Source: Pseudoalteromonas prydzensis
GTDB taxonomy: Bacteria; Pseudomonadota; Gammaproteobacteria; Enterobacterales; Alteromonadaceae
Length of the DNA: 64,000 nt
Direction of reading: 5' to 3'
Assembly: GCF_011050055.1 (NCBI RefSeq)
Contig: NZ_DRGM01000210.1
Location: 62,001-126,000 of the forward strand
Both the position numbers and the translations under genes were made by a program. Under the pieces are notes generated by a model that saw nothing but the letters and a program-made list of their open reading frames with translations, was not told the DNA's origin and ran no database searches. The first letter of the stretch is position 1. Each line of letters opens with the position of its first letter. Positions 18,008 through 26,270 of the stretch are shown in pieces.

Positions 18008-18796
18008 ATGCTGTCAAAATGCTTAGCTTTTACATTGTGGATGTTAATTTTGTTCAACCTGGCAGCCTGTGGTTCTGGCACTACAAGTGATAAGCCAAAG
18101 CAATCAACGCAACCCGAAACGACCAACCCAGTTGATAATAGCGCTCGCGCAGATTACCGGGTGATTATTTATGGTAACAGTCACAGTGCACAATTAGGCT
18201 CAATACTTAAAATACTTGTCACTAGTCAACTGCCAAACAGTACAATTGAAACAGTAACAATAAGTGGCTGGTTTTTAGATGAGATTGTCGCCGTTTCTGG
18301 AAATTTAGCACAATTGCAACAAAGCAGTTGGAGTCACGCTATATTTCAAGGACAAAAATACTCCCAATCCGGAACTACAAACTATTCAACAGAAGCAACG
18401 CAGCGTTTAATCGCAACCGCGAAGTCAAACAATATCATGCCTATTTTATTCCCAGAGCATCCTCAACGTGGTAACCCTGCTGAAGCAGAGCGTGTCTATA
18501 ATTTACATCAATCGATTAGCCAACAAGAACCAAGTTGTATTGCGCCAGTAGGTTTGGTTTGGAACCGCTTATTAGCTGTTATGCCAACAGCTAAGTTGTA
18601 TAATGCTGATGGAAACCATGCCTCATATGCAGGTAATATACTGACTGCAATGACCTTTTATGAAATTATCAGCGGTGAATTAGCCGATGCAATCCCCTAT
18701 ACTTCGGCTCTTGAATTAGATCAACAGCAACAAGCTCTGTTTGGGCAAATTGTCACTCAAGTGCTTGCAGAACACCCAGCTTGCCCGACCCCTTAA
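18008..18796 (+). CDS. SGNH-hydrolase-like lipoprotein
   Basis: This 262-residue protein has a lipoprotein signal with lipobox LAAC (Cys21) and a low-complexity linker rich in Thr, Pro, Ser and Gln. The following domain contains IYGNSHS (Ser58) as a block-I-like segment and DGNHASYAG (Asp201, His204) as the Asp-x-x-His block of SGNH hydrolases. These could form a Ser-Asp-His catalytic set, so an esterase or acyl-glycan hydrolase role is possible. Block I is GNSHS rather than the common GDS. It stands alone on the + strand; the nearest promoter sequence lies in the AT-rich gap upstream, and a 13-bp hairpin follows. Confidence 0.72.
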   Translation: MLSKCLAFTLWMLILFNLAACGSGTTSDKPKQSTQPETTNPVDNSARADYRVIIYGNSHSAQLGSILKILVTSQLPNSTIETVTISGWFLDEIVAVSGNLAQLQQSSWSHAIFQGQKYSQSGTTNYSTEATQRLIATAKSNNIMPILFPEHPQRGNPAEAERVYNLHQSISQQEPSCIAPVGLVWNRLLAVMPTAKLYNADGNHASYAGNILTAMTFYEIISGELADAIPYTSALELDQQQQALFGQIVTQVLAEHPACPTP

Positions 18797-18830
18797 CAAA
18801 TGGCTTTTATAACTACCTGATTGATAAATA

Positions 18831-18869
18831 GGGAATTAAATAGGTTGCAAGACAGTCTATTTAATTCCC
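18831..18869 (+). terminator. Strong hairpin after the SGNH-like lipoprotein gene
   Basis: GGGAATTAAATAG (18831-18843) and CTATTTAATTCCC (18857-18869) form a perfect 13-bp stem with a 13-nt loop. There is no T run behind it, so it may terminate inefficiently or act as an mRNA end structure. Confidence 0.55.
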
Positions 18870-18998
18870 AGCTATGCTGTAATTATCATCCGATTTTATA
18901 AGGTAGTTACTTAATCCAACTCATAACTAATCGATTATTGTTCATTTTACGTATTACCTGCAAAGGTATAGGACCTTCTTAAAAGGCAAGGAACAATT

Positions 18999-19175
18999 AT
19001 GTTTTCATTTTTTAAAAAAGACCCGTTAAAACAACTTAATAAACAATACAGCGCAAAGCTTGAGCAAGCGATGCAATCGCAGCGAAATGGCGATATAAAA
19101 AGCTACTCGCAACTAACCTTTGAAGCGGAGCAAATACTCGATAAAATTAAAGTCATTGAAAGTAAAATCTCTTAA
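18999..19175 (+). CDS. DUF6435-like small protein (58 residues)
   Basis: A short frame of 58 codons begins MFSFFKKDPLKQLNKQY and continues with AMQSQRNGDIKSYSQLT and EAEQILDKIKVIESK. This matches, from memory, the small DUF6435/Lacal_2735 proteins, which share the FFKKDPLKKL opening and the RNGDI segment. It is charged and fully helical with no signal peptide, so it is cytosolic; its function is unknown. AAGGA (18988-18992) sits seven bases before the ATG. It is flanked on both sides by perfect 13-bp hairpins (18831-18869 and 19206-19240). Confidence 0.82.
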   Translation: MFSFFKKDPLKQLNKQYSAKLEQAMQSQRNGDIKSYSQLTFEAEQILDKIKVIESKIS

Positions 19176-19205
19176 ATACAAAATCTTATCAGTGTCACTT
19201 GTTTT

Positions 19206-19240
19206 TTGATAACAGCACGTTATTGCAGTGCTGTTATCAA
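19206..19240. terminator. Perfect 13-bp hairpin between convergent genes
   Basis: TTGATAACAGCAC (19206-19218) and GTGCTGTTATCAA (19228-19240) pair around a 9-nt loop. It lies between the end of the 58-residue gene and the end of the signal peptidase gene on the other strand. T residues precede rather than follow the stem on the + strand. Confidence 0.5.
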
Positions 19241-19299
19241 GCATGGACAATAGAAAACTTTAAACCACTAAAGTAAATATGCCTGTATGAATTTTGTAG

Positions 19300-19947
19300 T
19301 TAAAGTGCTTTTAAAACCCGATCTTTACGGGGTAAATAATAATCATCGTAATCAAGGGATACGATAACCCGCTTTGCTCTACCAAGTAATTCAGCTCTGG
19401 GGACTAAACCAATGACTCTAGAGTCAGCGCTATTATCACGGTTATCGCCCATTGCTAGGTACATGTTTTCAGGAATGATAACAGGTGCAAAATTTTGCAT
19501 TGCAGAGCGCTGTTTAGACAACTCAACGGCGTGCTTTATACCATGAAGATTCTCTATCTCTACGCGATTTATAGCGGTTTCACTCACTGGATCATAATTT
19601 AATTTTTCACCATTGATCACTAACTGATTATCTACCAAAGCAACGCTGTCACCTGGCACACCGATAACCCGTTTTATCAAGCGATTTTGCGCTGCAACAG
19701 AATCAAATACGATAATATCACCCGCTTGCGGCTCGGCTAGTTTCAGCAATGAAATTTTCGTAAATGGCACTCGTAAATCGTAGGCCATTTTATCTGTAAA
19801 AATACGGTCTCCTTCAACAATTGTCGGTTTCATCGACCCTGTAGGCACTTCATACCAGTCTGCTACTGCGCTTCTAAAAACACACATAAGCGAAATAAAC
19901 ACGATTAGGGAGCGGTTATTTTTCCATATTTTATAAAGGTATTTCAT
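19300..19947 (-). CDS. lepB: Signal peptidase I (orphan copy)
   Basis: This 215-residue protein has the family's catalytic serine in PTGSMKPT (Ser38), the general-base lysine in RLIKRVIG (Lys92) and the conserved GDNRDNSADSR box, so it should be an active leader peptidase. It has one N-terminal membrane segment (LIVFISLMCVFRSAVA) instead of the two found in the main enterobacterial LepB, and it is not next to lepA or rnc. It is therefore probably a second, accessory signal peptidase. Its upstream side borders the MITE-like repeat at 19971. It cleaves exported preproteins at the periplasmic face of the inner membrane. Confidence 0.9.
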   Translation of the reverse strand: MKYLYKIWKNNRSLIVFISLMCVFRSAVADWYEVPTGSMKPTIVEGDRIFTDKMAYDLRVPFTKISLLKLAEPQAGDIIVFDSVAAQNRLIKRVIGVPGDSVALVDNQLVINGEKLNYDPVSETAINRVEIENLHGIKHAVELSKQRSAMQNFAPVIIPENMYLAMGDNRDNSADSRVIGLVPRAELLGRAKRVIVSLDYDDYYLPRKDRVLKAL

Positions 19948-19970
19948 TGTGTTGATCCATTCAATTTACT

Positions 19971-20236
19971 AGGGCGTGTTGACCTTTCAGGATTAAAATT
20001 TGTTCAAACTAGGGGCGATTTAATCGCGGCGCGAGATTTGTAACCTAGTGGGCTAAGTAAAAATCGAGCAACAAAGAGTTAATCGCCCCTAGGAAGAACC
20101 CGAAGGGCAGCGCGTGTTTGGCATTGATGCTGCGTTATCGCCTATTTATGGGGAACAACCACACTACATAGGCTCTGCCTTGCCTAAATACCAAACACAC
20201 TGCTGCAAATTTAACCTCGAAAGATAAACACGCCCT
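19971..20236. repeat. MITE-like dispersed repeat with terminal inverted repeats
   Basis: The 266-bp element has imperfect terminal inverted repeats: AGGGCGTGTTGACCTTTC at the left end and the complement of GAAAGATAAACACGCCCT at the right. Inside it, CTAGGGGCGATT (20009-20020) and AATCGCCCCTAG (20081-20092) form a perfect 12-bp inverted repeat. GTGTTTGG (20114-20121) also pairs with CCAAACAC (20191-20198). No open frame of note is present, and no clear target-site duplication is visible. It resembles non-autonomous elements I associate with Pseudoalteromonas-type genomes, but I cannot confirm copy number from this window. Confidence 0.75.
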
Positions 20237-20403
20237 TGTGTTAGATAGACAAATTCTGCACCTATCCGTTCAGTTAACTTTGTAACAAAGTATGTCTTTG
20301 TTCTACTTAAAATAAACAGTTAATACCACTCGTTTGTCGTAGTGATTTTTAATCTATTTTAAAGGATACTATTTGGAAACAAATAATAATTACTACAAAA
20401 TAT

Positions 20404-21102
20404 ATGGAAATTACTCAAGCCAAACCAAGCCAGAATAACAAAACCAAGTTTTGTTTAGATTTATTACCTGGCAAAATAATTGATATTCAATTTACCAACC
20501 CATTAACAGTCAGGTTTAAATTAACCTTGATTGGCTATGAGGCAGGAAAATACTTAATTTTAAAGTACCCTCCTCAAGCAAAAAACAATCAATATAGCGA
20601 TGTGTTAAAAGAAGGTAATGGCGCGATAGTACGTTACATTGTTGAAGGTGAACGGGGGGAGTGTGTGGCATTTTCAACCACAATTTTAGCCATTGCATTT
20701 CGACCAGAAAAATTAATCTACCTTGCTTACCCTAAACAAATTGAAAGCCGGCAACTGCGAGAAGTAAACCGATTACAAACCCACATCCCAGCAAAAATTA
20801 GTATCAACAAAGATCAACATTATGACAGCGAAAACCTACTGCAAGGGATCATCATTGATATTTCCGCCACCGGCTGTCGCTTTACCGTGCACGTTAACTC
20901 TGGATTTTTAGCCCTAAAAAAACGCCAAGTATTCGTGCACTTACTATCCCCCATCGACAATGAATCTGTAGTGATCAGTGCTCATATTCGTAATAATCAA
21001 ATGCAAGGCAACCGTTTAAATGTTGGGATTGAATTTGCAGAGTCAGAGCAACAAAAAATGCATAATTTACTGGCCGCTTACGCAATTGATATTGGCCAAT
21101 AA
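20404..21102 (+). CDS. PilZ-domain protein with YcgR-like N-terminal domain
   Basis: This 232-residue protein has an N-terminal beta-rich domain (about residues 18-110) of the YcgR/flagellar-brake kind, followed by a PilZ domain. The c-di-GMP binding motifs are both present: RxxxR as Arg119-EVN-Arg123 and the DxSxxG motif as DISATG (152-157). It should bind c-di-GMP and act as a cytosolic effector, perhaps on motility or surface behaviour. The start has no good ribosome binding site. The repeat at 19971-20236 lies upstream and might carry or affect its promoter. It is not linked to flagellar genes here. Confidence 0.87.
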   Translation: MEITQAKPSQNNKTKFCLDLLPGKIIDIQFTNPLTVRFKLTLIGYEAGKYLILKYPPQAKNNQYSDVLKEGNGAIVRYIVEGERGECVAFSTTILAIAFRPEKLIYLAYPKQIESRQLREVNRLQTHIPAKISINKDQHYDSENLLQGIIIDISATGCRFTVHVNSGFLALKKRQVFVHLLSPIDNESVVISAHIRNNQMQGNRLNVGIEFAESEQQKMHNLLAAYAIDIGQ

Positions 21103-21278
21103 TGCTACTTTAATAAACGCACAAGCAGTCATTTTTGGTTAGTTAAAACTATACGTTAGTGGCGGGAAACCTTATCAACAGATCAGCTTAAGCGTCTTTA
21201 TGAGACTATTACCATGTATTTAAATGAGCACTTGATAAATATGAAATTGATTAAGCCAAAGAGCATCACTTAATAGAA

Positions 21279-21419
21279 ATGATGAATTGGTTTTCTGATG
21301 AACAAGAGCTACAAAATTGGTCGGGTCCAAATTTCAGGTATCCATTTAATTTATCTTCGTTTAATGACTATCCAGAGCAAATCCCCTTAGCCAATTGCTT
21401 ATATATGGTTAAAGCATAG
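21279..21419 (+). pseudogene. GNAT acetyltransferase remnant
   Basis: A 46-codon frame begins MMNWFSDEQELQNWSGP and continues with FRYPFNLSSFNDYP before a TAG. The segment resembles the start of a GNAT acetyltransferase domain, in which a W-F-x-D-E-x-x-L-x-x-WSGP-x-F-x-YPF block recurs (recognised from memory). The rest of the domain, including the acetyl-CoA site, is absent, so this is a truncated relic. Stop codons just upstream in the same frame (around 21270) separate it from any longer 5' part. The rest of the 21103-21508 gap holds no gene I can see. Confidence 0.6.
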
Positions 21420-21455
21420 TTTCAGCGGTTTAATACTATAAATTACTGAAATCAC

Positions 21456-21493
21456 CTGTCAGCTCTACTTCTATTACAAACCAAAGCTGACAG
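21456..21493 (-). terminator. Weak hairpin after the DUF2999 gene
   Basis: CTGTCAGCT (21456-21464) and AGCTGACAG (21485-21493) form a 9-bp stem with a long, 20-nt loop just beyond the stop of the DUF2999 gene on the - strand. No T run follows. A second short dyad (AAAATCAA/TTGATTTT) overlaps the stop codon itself. Confidence 0.4.
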
Positions 21494-21508
21494 CTTAAAA
21501 ATCAACGC

Positions 21509-21763
21509 TTATTGATTTTTATACTGCTGTTTGGCTTTTTCAAGCTCACCATCGGCAATACCTAAAGACGCTGCGGCTTCTTTAATTAACTGTGGCTGAG
21601 TCATTACCAACCCCATTAACGCTTGCAGTTTCTCTGGTGGAATACCAAGCTGCTGCACAAGCGCCATTGCCATCATTGGGTTTTGGGTAAATGCTTGAAA
21701 AAGCTCATGCACTTTTTCGTCGCTGACGTTATGTTCTTGCAATGTTGCTATAATTGGGTTCAT
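21509..21763 (-). CDS. DUF2999 family protein
   Basis: This 84-residue acidic, helical protein (MNPIIATLQEHNVSDEK, then FQAFTQNPMMAMALVQQLGI) matches the DUF2999 proteins of Vibrio, Shewanella and Pseudoalteromonas. No function is known for the family. It has no signal peptide or membrane segment. It stands alone, 76 bp downstream of the quinone oxidoreductase gene on the same strand. Confidence 0.85.
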   Translation of the reverse strand: MNPIIATLQEHNVSDEKVHELFQAFTQNPMMAMALVQQLGIPPEKLQALMGLVMTQPQLIKEAAASLGIADGELEKAKQQYKNQ

Positions 21764-21839
21764 ATTTTTGCCTTAAATCGCTTTTTAGTTACGCACAGTT
21801 ATATGGGCAAATTGCTGGTTTTAAACCTGCACAATTGAA

Positions 21840-22802
21840 TTACTGAACTTCTAATACCACTTTTCCGGCATTTTCGTTACGTTCTAATATTTCATGGGCT
21901 TGAGCAGCCTGTTGCCATGGTAGCGTTTTATAAATATTAAAATCAAAGCGTTGATTGGCAATATCATCATAAAACTGTGCAACAAACTGATCCCTAAGTT
22001 GGCGTTTAAATGCTTGGCTGCGGTTACGAAGTGTTGAAGCATGAAAGGAAATTCGCTTTTGCAATAAACGACCAAAGTCTACTTCTGCAAAGCGACCATC
22101 TAAAAATGCTAACATAATGATTTGGCAATCCATTGCGGCAATCTCAGCATTTTTATTTAAATAGCGCCCAGAGACAGGATCAACAATGACGTTGGCTGTT
22201 AACTGATGGTGTTGCATATATTCAACAAAGTCATTGCTTTTATAGTTGATGGCGTGATCGGCACCCAGCTCTTTAGCATGCTGGCATTTTTCATCACTGC
22301 CTGCGGTGATCACCACCGTTGCCCCAACACGTTTTGCCAATTGAATAGCCGCGCCGCCTACTCCACTGGCACCGGCATGAATAAGTGCAGTTTGCCCTTG
22401 TTGTAAATTACCAAGCTGAAACAGTGCGCCAAAGGCAGTTAAATAGACTTCACTGATTGCCGCACCTTGCGCCATAGTGAGACTCTCGGGTAACGGCATC
22501 AGTTGGCTTGCATCCACAGCCACATATTCGCTGTATGCACCGCCGGCGCATAAAGTAAACACTGCTTGATTAAGCCAGTTGCTATCTGCCTCAGCACCAA
22601 GCTCTACCACAGTACCTGCGCACTCAAGTCCTAAAATGGGGCTATCGCCTTTTGGGGCGGGGTACTTACCTTGGCGCTGCATGCAATCGGCTCGGTTGAC
22701 CCCTATTGCCGCCACTTTTACTAATACCTCATGAGGCTGCAATGATGGTTTGTCTGTTTCGCTTAAGCTTAGTTGCTGATCGTGATGAGATATAAATTGC
22801 AT
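21840..22802 (-). CDS. NAD(P)H:quinone oxidoreductase, zinc-independent MDR family
   Basis: This 320-residue medium-chain dehydrogenase/reductase has the N-terminal GroES-like fold and a Rossmann fold with HAGASGVGGAAIQLAKRVGA (about residues 141-160). The NRADCMQRQGKYP segment near residue 35 is characteristic of the quinone-reductase/PIG3 subgroup, which lacks catalytic zinc. It probably reduces quinones or enones with NADPH in the cytosol. It is a single gene, with the lipocalin-like gene divided from it by only 27 bp on the same strand. Confidence 0.9.
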   Translation of the reverse strand: MQFISHHDQQLSLSETDKPSLQPHEVLVKVAAIGVNRADCMQRQGKYPAPKGDSPILGLECAGTVVELGAEADSNWLNQAVFTLCAGGAYSEYVAVDASQLMPLPESLTMAQGAAISEVYLTAFGALFQLGNLQQGQTALIHAGASGVGGAAIQLAKRVGATVVITAGSDEKCQHAKELGADHAINYKSNDFVEYMQHHQLTANVIVDPVSGRYLNKNAEIAAMDCQIIMLAFLDGRFAEVDFGRLLQKRISFHASTLRNRSQAFKRQLRDQFVAQFYDDIANQRFDFNIYKTLPWQQAAQAHEILERNENAGKVVLEVQ

Positions 22803-22829
22803 TGTGGCTCCTAGCTAGGTTGGCTAAAT

Positions 22830-23222
22830 TTAATCGATTTTACGCCATACTTCGGCTTCCACTAACTTACCATTTTCAGTTAAAGAATGATGCCATAAAT
22901 TACCCTCAATTTTGTAATCAAAAGCCATGCTTTTACCCAGTAACGAGGGGATATTGCCATACGCAAATGTTTCAACAAACTGTTGGTTTTTCAGGGTATA
23001 CTTGCCGCCGCCAGCATAATGGAATGCACCGTTTTTTTGCGTAATGTAGTTAAAGTGGGTGGCGGTAATTAACTTAATTGACGTAAGCTCAGGTGCTTTA
23101 GCGGTTACATAGCCCTGCTCTACCGCGTATTTTCCTTCTACAAATTCCCAACTGCCGAGTAGCGGGTTAGCCAAAACCAGAGGAGAGGCAACTAATAACC
23201 CCGTTAAAATCAGTGTTTTCAT
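22830..23222 (-). CDS. Secreted lipocalin-like protein
   Basis: This 130-residue protein has a signal peptide (MKTLILTGLLVASPLVLA, residues 1-18). The beta-rich mature part starts LLGSWEFVEGKY and runs through THFNYITQKNGAFHYAGGGKYTL, a pattern seen in small calycin/lipocalin-like domains (the DUF4488 kind). It is likely periplasmic. The function is unknown. It precedes the quinone oxidoreductase gene, so the two may be co-transcribed, but nothing in the sequence ties their roles together. Confidence 0.7.
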   Translation of the reverse strand: MKTLILTGLLVASPLVLANPLLGSWEFVEGKYAVEQGYVTAKAPELTSIKLITATHFNYITQKNGAFHYAGGGKYTLKNQQFVETFAYGNIPSLLGKSMAFDYKIEGNLWHHSLTENGKLVEAEVWRKID

Positions 23223-23304
23223 GGTATGTCCTTTGATGTTTTTTTATATTGTTTATAAATTGTACCTGTTGCTGTAAAAAACACCTATCAGACTTGTGGC
23301 TAAT

Positions 23305-25095
23305 TTATCCAAATCGCCAACTCTGTTTGTAAGGGTAAACATCATACACGTAGCCGGCATTAATTTGCGTTTGACATTGCTGCCAAAACTCAGGGCTGAA
23401 TAAGTCGTTATGCTGCTCACTAAAATAGTTGAATGCACGCTGATCAGCAGTAAAAAATACCTTAAATTGACTAGGAAACACGTCATTCTCGGCAACATCA
23501 AAATAGCTTTCATTACTGAGTTCATCAAAGCTATTTTCACTGCTGGGTAATTGCCGAAAATGACACTGTGTGAGTGGGCAAATCTCATCATAATCATAAA
23601 ATACCACGCGCCCCCAACGGGTAACGCCAAAATTTTTCATCAGCATGTCACCGGGGAAAATATTCGCCCCCGCTAAGTCTTTAATTGCTTGACCATAATC
23701 ATGCATTACCTTCTTCAATTGGTTATCATCACACTGATTAATATATAAATTAAGCGGGGTCATTTTACGCTCCACATACACATGTTTAAGTACCAATGCT
23801 TTGTCTGCAATCGACATACTACTGGAAATGTTAGCGTGCATTTGCGCAAGTAGCTGATCACTAAAACGACTTAAATCAAACGCCAAATAACGAAACTCAT
23901 GGGTATCGACCAAACGCCCCACTCTGTCGGCTTGCTTTACAAAATCATACTTCGCCATAACTTGTGCTTTGGTGGCTGTTTTTGGTGCATTAAACTTATC
24001 TTTTATCACCTTATACACATAGTCAGAGCCTGGGGTGGTAAATACCAGCATCACCATGCCTGGCGTACCTGGAGCGGTAATATATTTATCCTCAATTGGG
24101 CTATTTTTTGTGGTGTCTACCTTGTAGCGATAAAACTCTGTTTTGGCATGTTTAATAAAGCCAATGGCATTAAATAGTTCAAAGCGTTGTTTATGAGGCA
24201 TCAGTACAGATAAGTAATCAACATAACGCGCAGGTTGATCGGTATCGACCATAAAATAAGTGCGCGCAAAGCCAAATAATAAACTCAGTTGATCGGCTCC
24301 CATCATTACTGCATCTAGCTTTAAGCCGTCATCTGTATTTAAAATGGCGATTGCAAAGGGCATATTATCGCCATTTTTAGCAATGCAACGGCCAATCACA
24401 TAACAGGCTTTATTTCTAAAAAACAGTGAATTAGCGTATTCAATATAGCCGTCATTCAAATTCATTAATTCATACACTTGGCGGCACTGCTGCTTTGCGC
24501 CTAGTCTGAGCGTAGCTTGTAAATTATCAATATCTTTAGCTAAATCGGTAAATTTAACCCGAAAAGCTTGGCGGTAAATAAGTTGCTGCACTGCGTGGGT
24601 AAAGCCAGCTTGTAAGGAAATACGGCTCACTAACTTATCAAATGGCCGTGGCTTGGCGCGATATTTGGCTTTTAGTACAAACAAATGCACAGTGCGAATT
24701 TTTTTATCGTCCCAAATCGAGCCAAAGGTCGAATTAAAAAAAGTATGCGCAATCGGCTGGTTTTCATGCTCAGCAACCATTTGCCCATAAATGTGTTTTG
24801 CCCGTTGCCAAAGTAGTGGCTCGTGCAGTTCTTGAAAAGCAATGATCCGCACGGCTTCACTGACATTTTTAACTTGCCGTTCGTAGACTTGTAATCGCTC
24901 GCGCATTGCTGACTGCACAGCTTGCCATTGCTGTTGCTCAAAACGACTTTGCGCCCCCAGCGTGATATTTAAAAACTCTGCAAACATGGCTTCAAAACCT
25001 GCAAATACCGCACGGGCTAATTTAGTTGCAATCACTTGTTGTAGCGCGTTTTCTTGCTCAATTAATAAGGGAGTTTGCGGCTCTAATTCAGGCAT
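23305..25095 (-). CDS. aceK: Isocitrate dehydrogenase kinase/phosphatase
   Basis: This 596-residue protein has the normal length and landmarks of AceK: the N-terminal regulatory region, then FGFARTYFMVDTDQP and APGTPGMVMLVFTTPGSD, which covers the ATP-binding loop. The lysine-containing YVYKVIKDKF and the RWGRVVFYDYDE segment with catalytic aspartates follow. It phosphorylates and dephosphorylates isocitrate dehydrogenase, switching carbon between the TCA cycle and the glyoxylate shunt during growth on acetate or fatty acids. The aceB and aceA genes, its usual neighbours in enterobacteria, are not in the window. A LysR gene starts divergently 86 bp away. Confidence 0.97.
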   Translation of the reverse strand: MPELEPQTPLLIEQENALQQVIATKLARAVFAGFEAMFAEFLNITLGAQSRFEQQQWQAVQSAMRERLQVYERQVKNVSEAVRIIAFQELHEPLLWQRAKHIYGQMVAEHENQPIAHTFFNSTFGSIWDDKKIRTVHLFVLKAKYRAKPRPFDKLVSRISLQAGFTHAVQQLIYRQAFRVKFTDLAKDIDNLQATLRLGAKQQCRQVYELMNLNDGYIEYANSLFFRNKACYVIGRCIAKNGDNMPFAIAILNTDDGLKLDAVMMGADQLSLLFGFARTYFMVDTDQPARYVDYLSVLMPHKQRFELFNAIGFIKHAKTEFYRYKVDTTKNSPIEDKYITAPGTPGMVMLVFTTPGSDYVYKVIKDKFNAPKTATKAQVMAKYDFVKQADRVGRLVDTHEFRYLAFDLSRFSDQLLAQMHANISSSMSIADKALVLKHVYVERKMTPLNLYINQCDDNQLKKVMHDYGQAIKDLAGANIFPGDMLMKNFGVTRWGRVVFYDYDEICPLTQCHFRQLPSSENSFDELSNESYFDVAENDVFPSQFKVFFTADQRAFNYFSEQHNDLFSPEFWQQCQTQINAGYVYDVYPYKQSWRFG

Positions 25096-25181
25096 ATTTT
25101 TATCACTTATGGCGACTATTTATCATTATAGGTTTACACACCTTAGCAAGCAGGCTTTAATTTAGGTAATTAATACAGCGA

Positions 25182-26147
25182 ATGAATAAGATTGATCAAA
25201 TGAATATACGTAATGTCGATCTCAACCTGCTGGTGTACTTAAATGTACTCATAGATGAGCAAAATGTCTCTAAAGCGGCGAATAAACTGGCTCTCACTCA
25301 ACCTGCGATGAGTAATGCCCTGAAGCGTTTACGTGATTTATTTGATGATCCTTTGTTGGTACGCGCCGCAGGCTCTATGACTCCAACCGCAAAAGCGCTG
25401 AGCTTAAAGCCTGAAATTGAGGCTTTATTAAAGATGGCCGAAGCGATCACTCAACCCAGTGATATTTTCGACCCTAGCACTGCGCAAATGACCTTTCGCA
25501 TAATGGCCAACGATTACTTAGAATCAACCTTAGTCGCTCCTTTTATCACCGCGCAACTTAACAAACACCCAGGGCTTAATTTTGATGTGCTCAGCCCAAG
25601 CGATGTGAGCCTACAAGATATGGAAAAAGGCACTATAGATTTAGCTATCAATCGCTTTAATGGCTTGCCCCGCTCGTTTCACCAAGCCAGTGTGTGGCGT
25701 GACAATTACTGTTGTTTAATGCACCCTGCAAACCCTTATTTAAAACAGCCTGATTTAGCGCAGTATTTAGCGAGTGAGCATATTTGGGTTAATCGTGCCG
25801 GTTGGGGAGCAGAAGCGGCAGTGACCAATAAATCGGGCAGCCAAAAACTCGGTTGGGTAGATGAAGCATTGTGGCAACTTGAACAAACCCGTCATATTCG
25901 GGTGTTTACTCGCCACTACATGGTGGCCAGCTTGCTCTGCCAATCGCCGCAGCTAATAGCCACCCTGCCACGGCGCCAAGCTATGTTACTTACAAAGCAC
26001 ACTGAGTTAGTCATAAGCCCCGTGCCATTTCAAATTGTGCCTATTGAAGTAAAAATGCTCTGGAGCCCGCTACTTCACCATGCCAGTCCTCATCAATGGT
26101 TACGCCGCGAATTATTAGCCTTTGCGCAAACCATTGCTGACAGGTAA
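25182..26147 (+). CDS. LysR-family regulator, divergent from aceK
   Basis: This 321-residue protein has the LysR N-terminus (DLNLLVYLNVLIDEQNVSKA, then ANKLALTQPAMSNALKRLR) with the NodD/LinR-like opening NIRNVDLNLL, followed by an effector-binding domain. ATG 25200 (MNIRNVDLN) is an alternative start 18 bases later. It is divergent from aceK, but control of aceK by it is only a possibility from position; its effector is unknown. Its 3' end is followed by a hairpin that serves the opposite strand. Confidence 0.92.
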   Translation: MNKIDQMNIRNVDLNLLVYLNVLIDEQNVSKAANKLALTQPAMSNALKRLRDLFDDPLLVRAAGSMTPTAKALSLKPEIEALLKMAEAITQPSDIFDPSTAQMTFRIMANDYLESTLVAPFITAQLNKHPGLNFDVLSPSDVSLQDMEKGTIDLAINRFNGLPRSFHQASVWRDNYCCLMHPANPYLKQPDLAQYLASEHIWVNRAGWGAEAAVTNKSGSQKLGWVDEALWQLEQTRHIRVFTRHYMVASLLCQSPQLIATLPRRQAMLLTKHTELVISPVPFQIVPIEVKMLWSPLLHHASPHQWLRRELLAFAQTIADR

Positions 26148-26183
26148 CTAGCAAACGCGATTCAATGTGGTTTACATTGCCAT

Positions 26184-26219
26184 AAAAAAAATCCGTAATT
26201 AGCAAAACTAATTACGGAT
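26184..26219 (-). terminator. Rho-independent terminator of the scpB-rluB transcript
   Basis: ATCCGTAATTAG (26191-26202) and CTAATTACGGAT (26208-26219) form a perfect 12-bp stem with a 5-nt loop. On the - strand it is followed by a run of seven T, just past the rluB stop codon. Confidence 0.93.
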
Positions 26220-26270
26220 CATTGACCTTGCGCTTACTCGGTAAGCAGAGCTGCGCGGTTTACTTTATGC

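Noticed and set aside
23253-23630. 125-codon frame on the - strand overlapping the end of aceK
   Set aside because: It lies in another frame of aceK, which is well conserved to its end.
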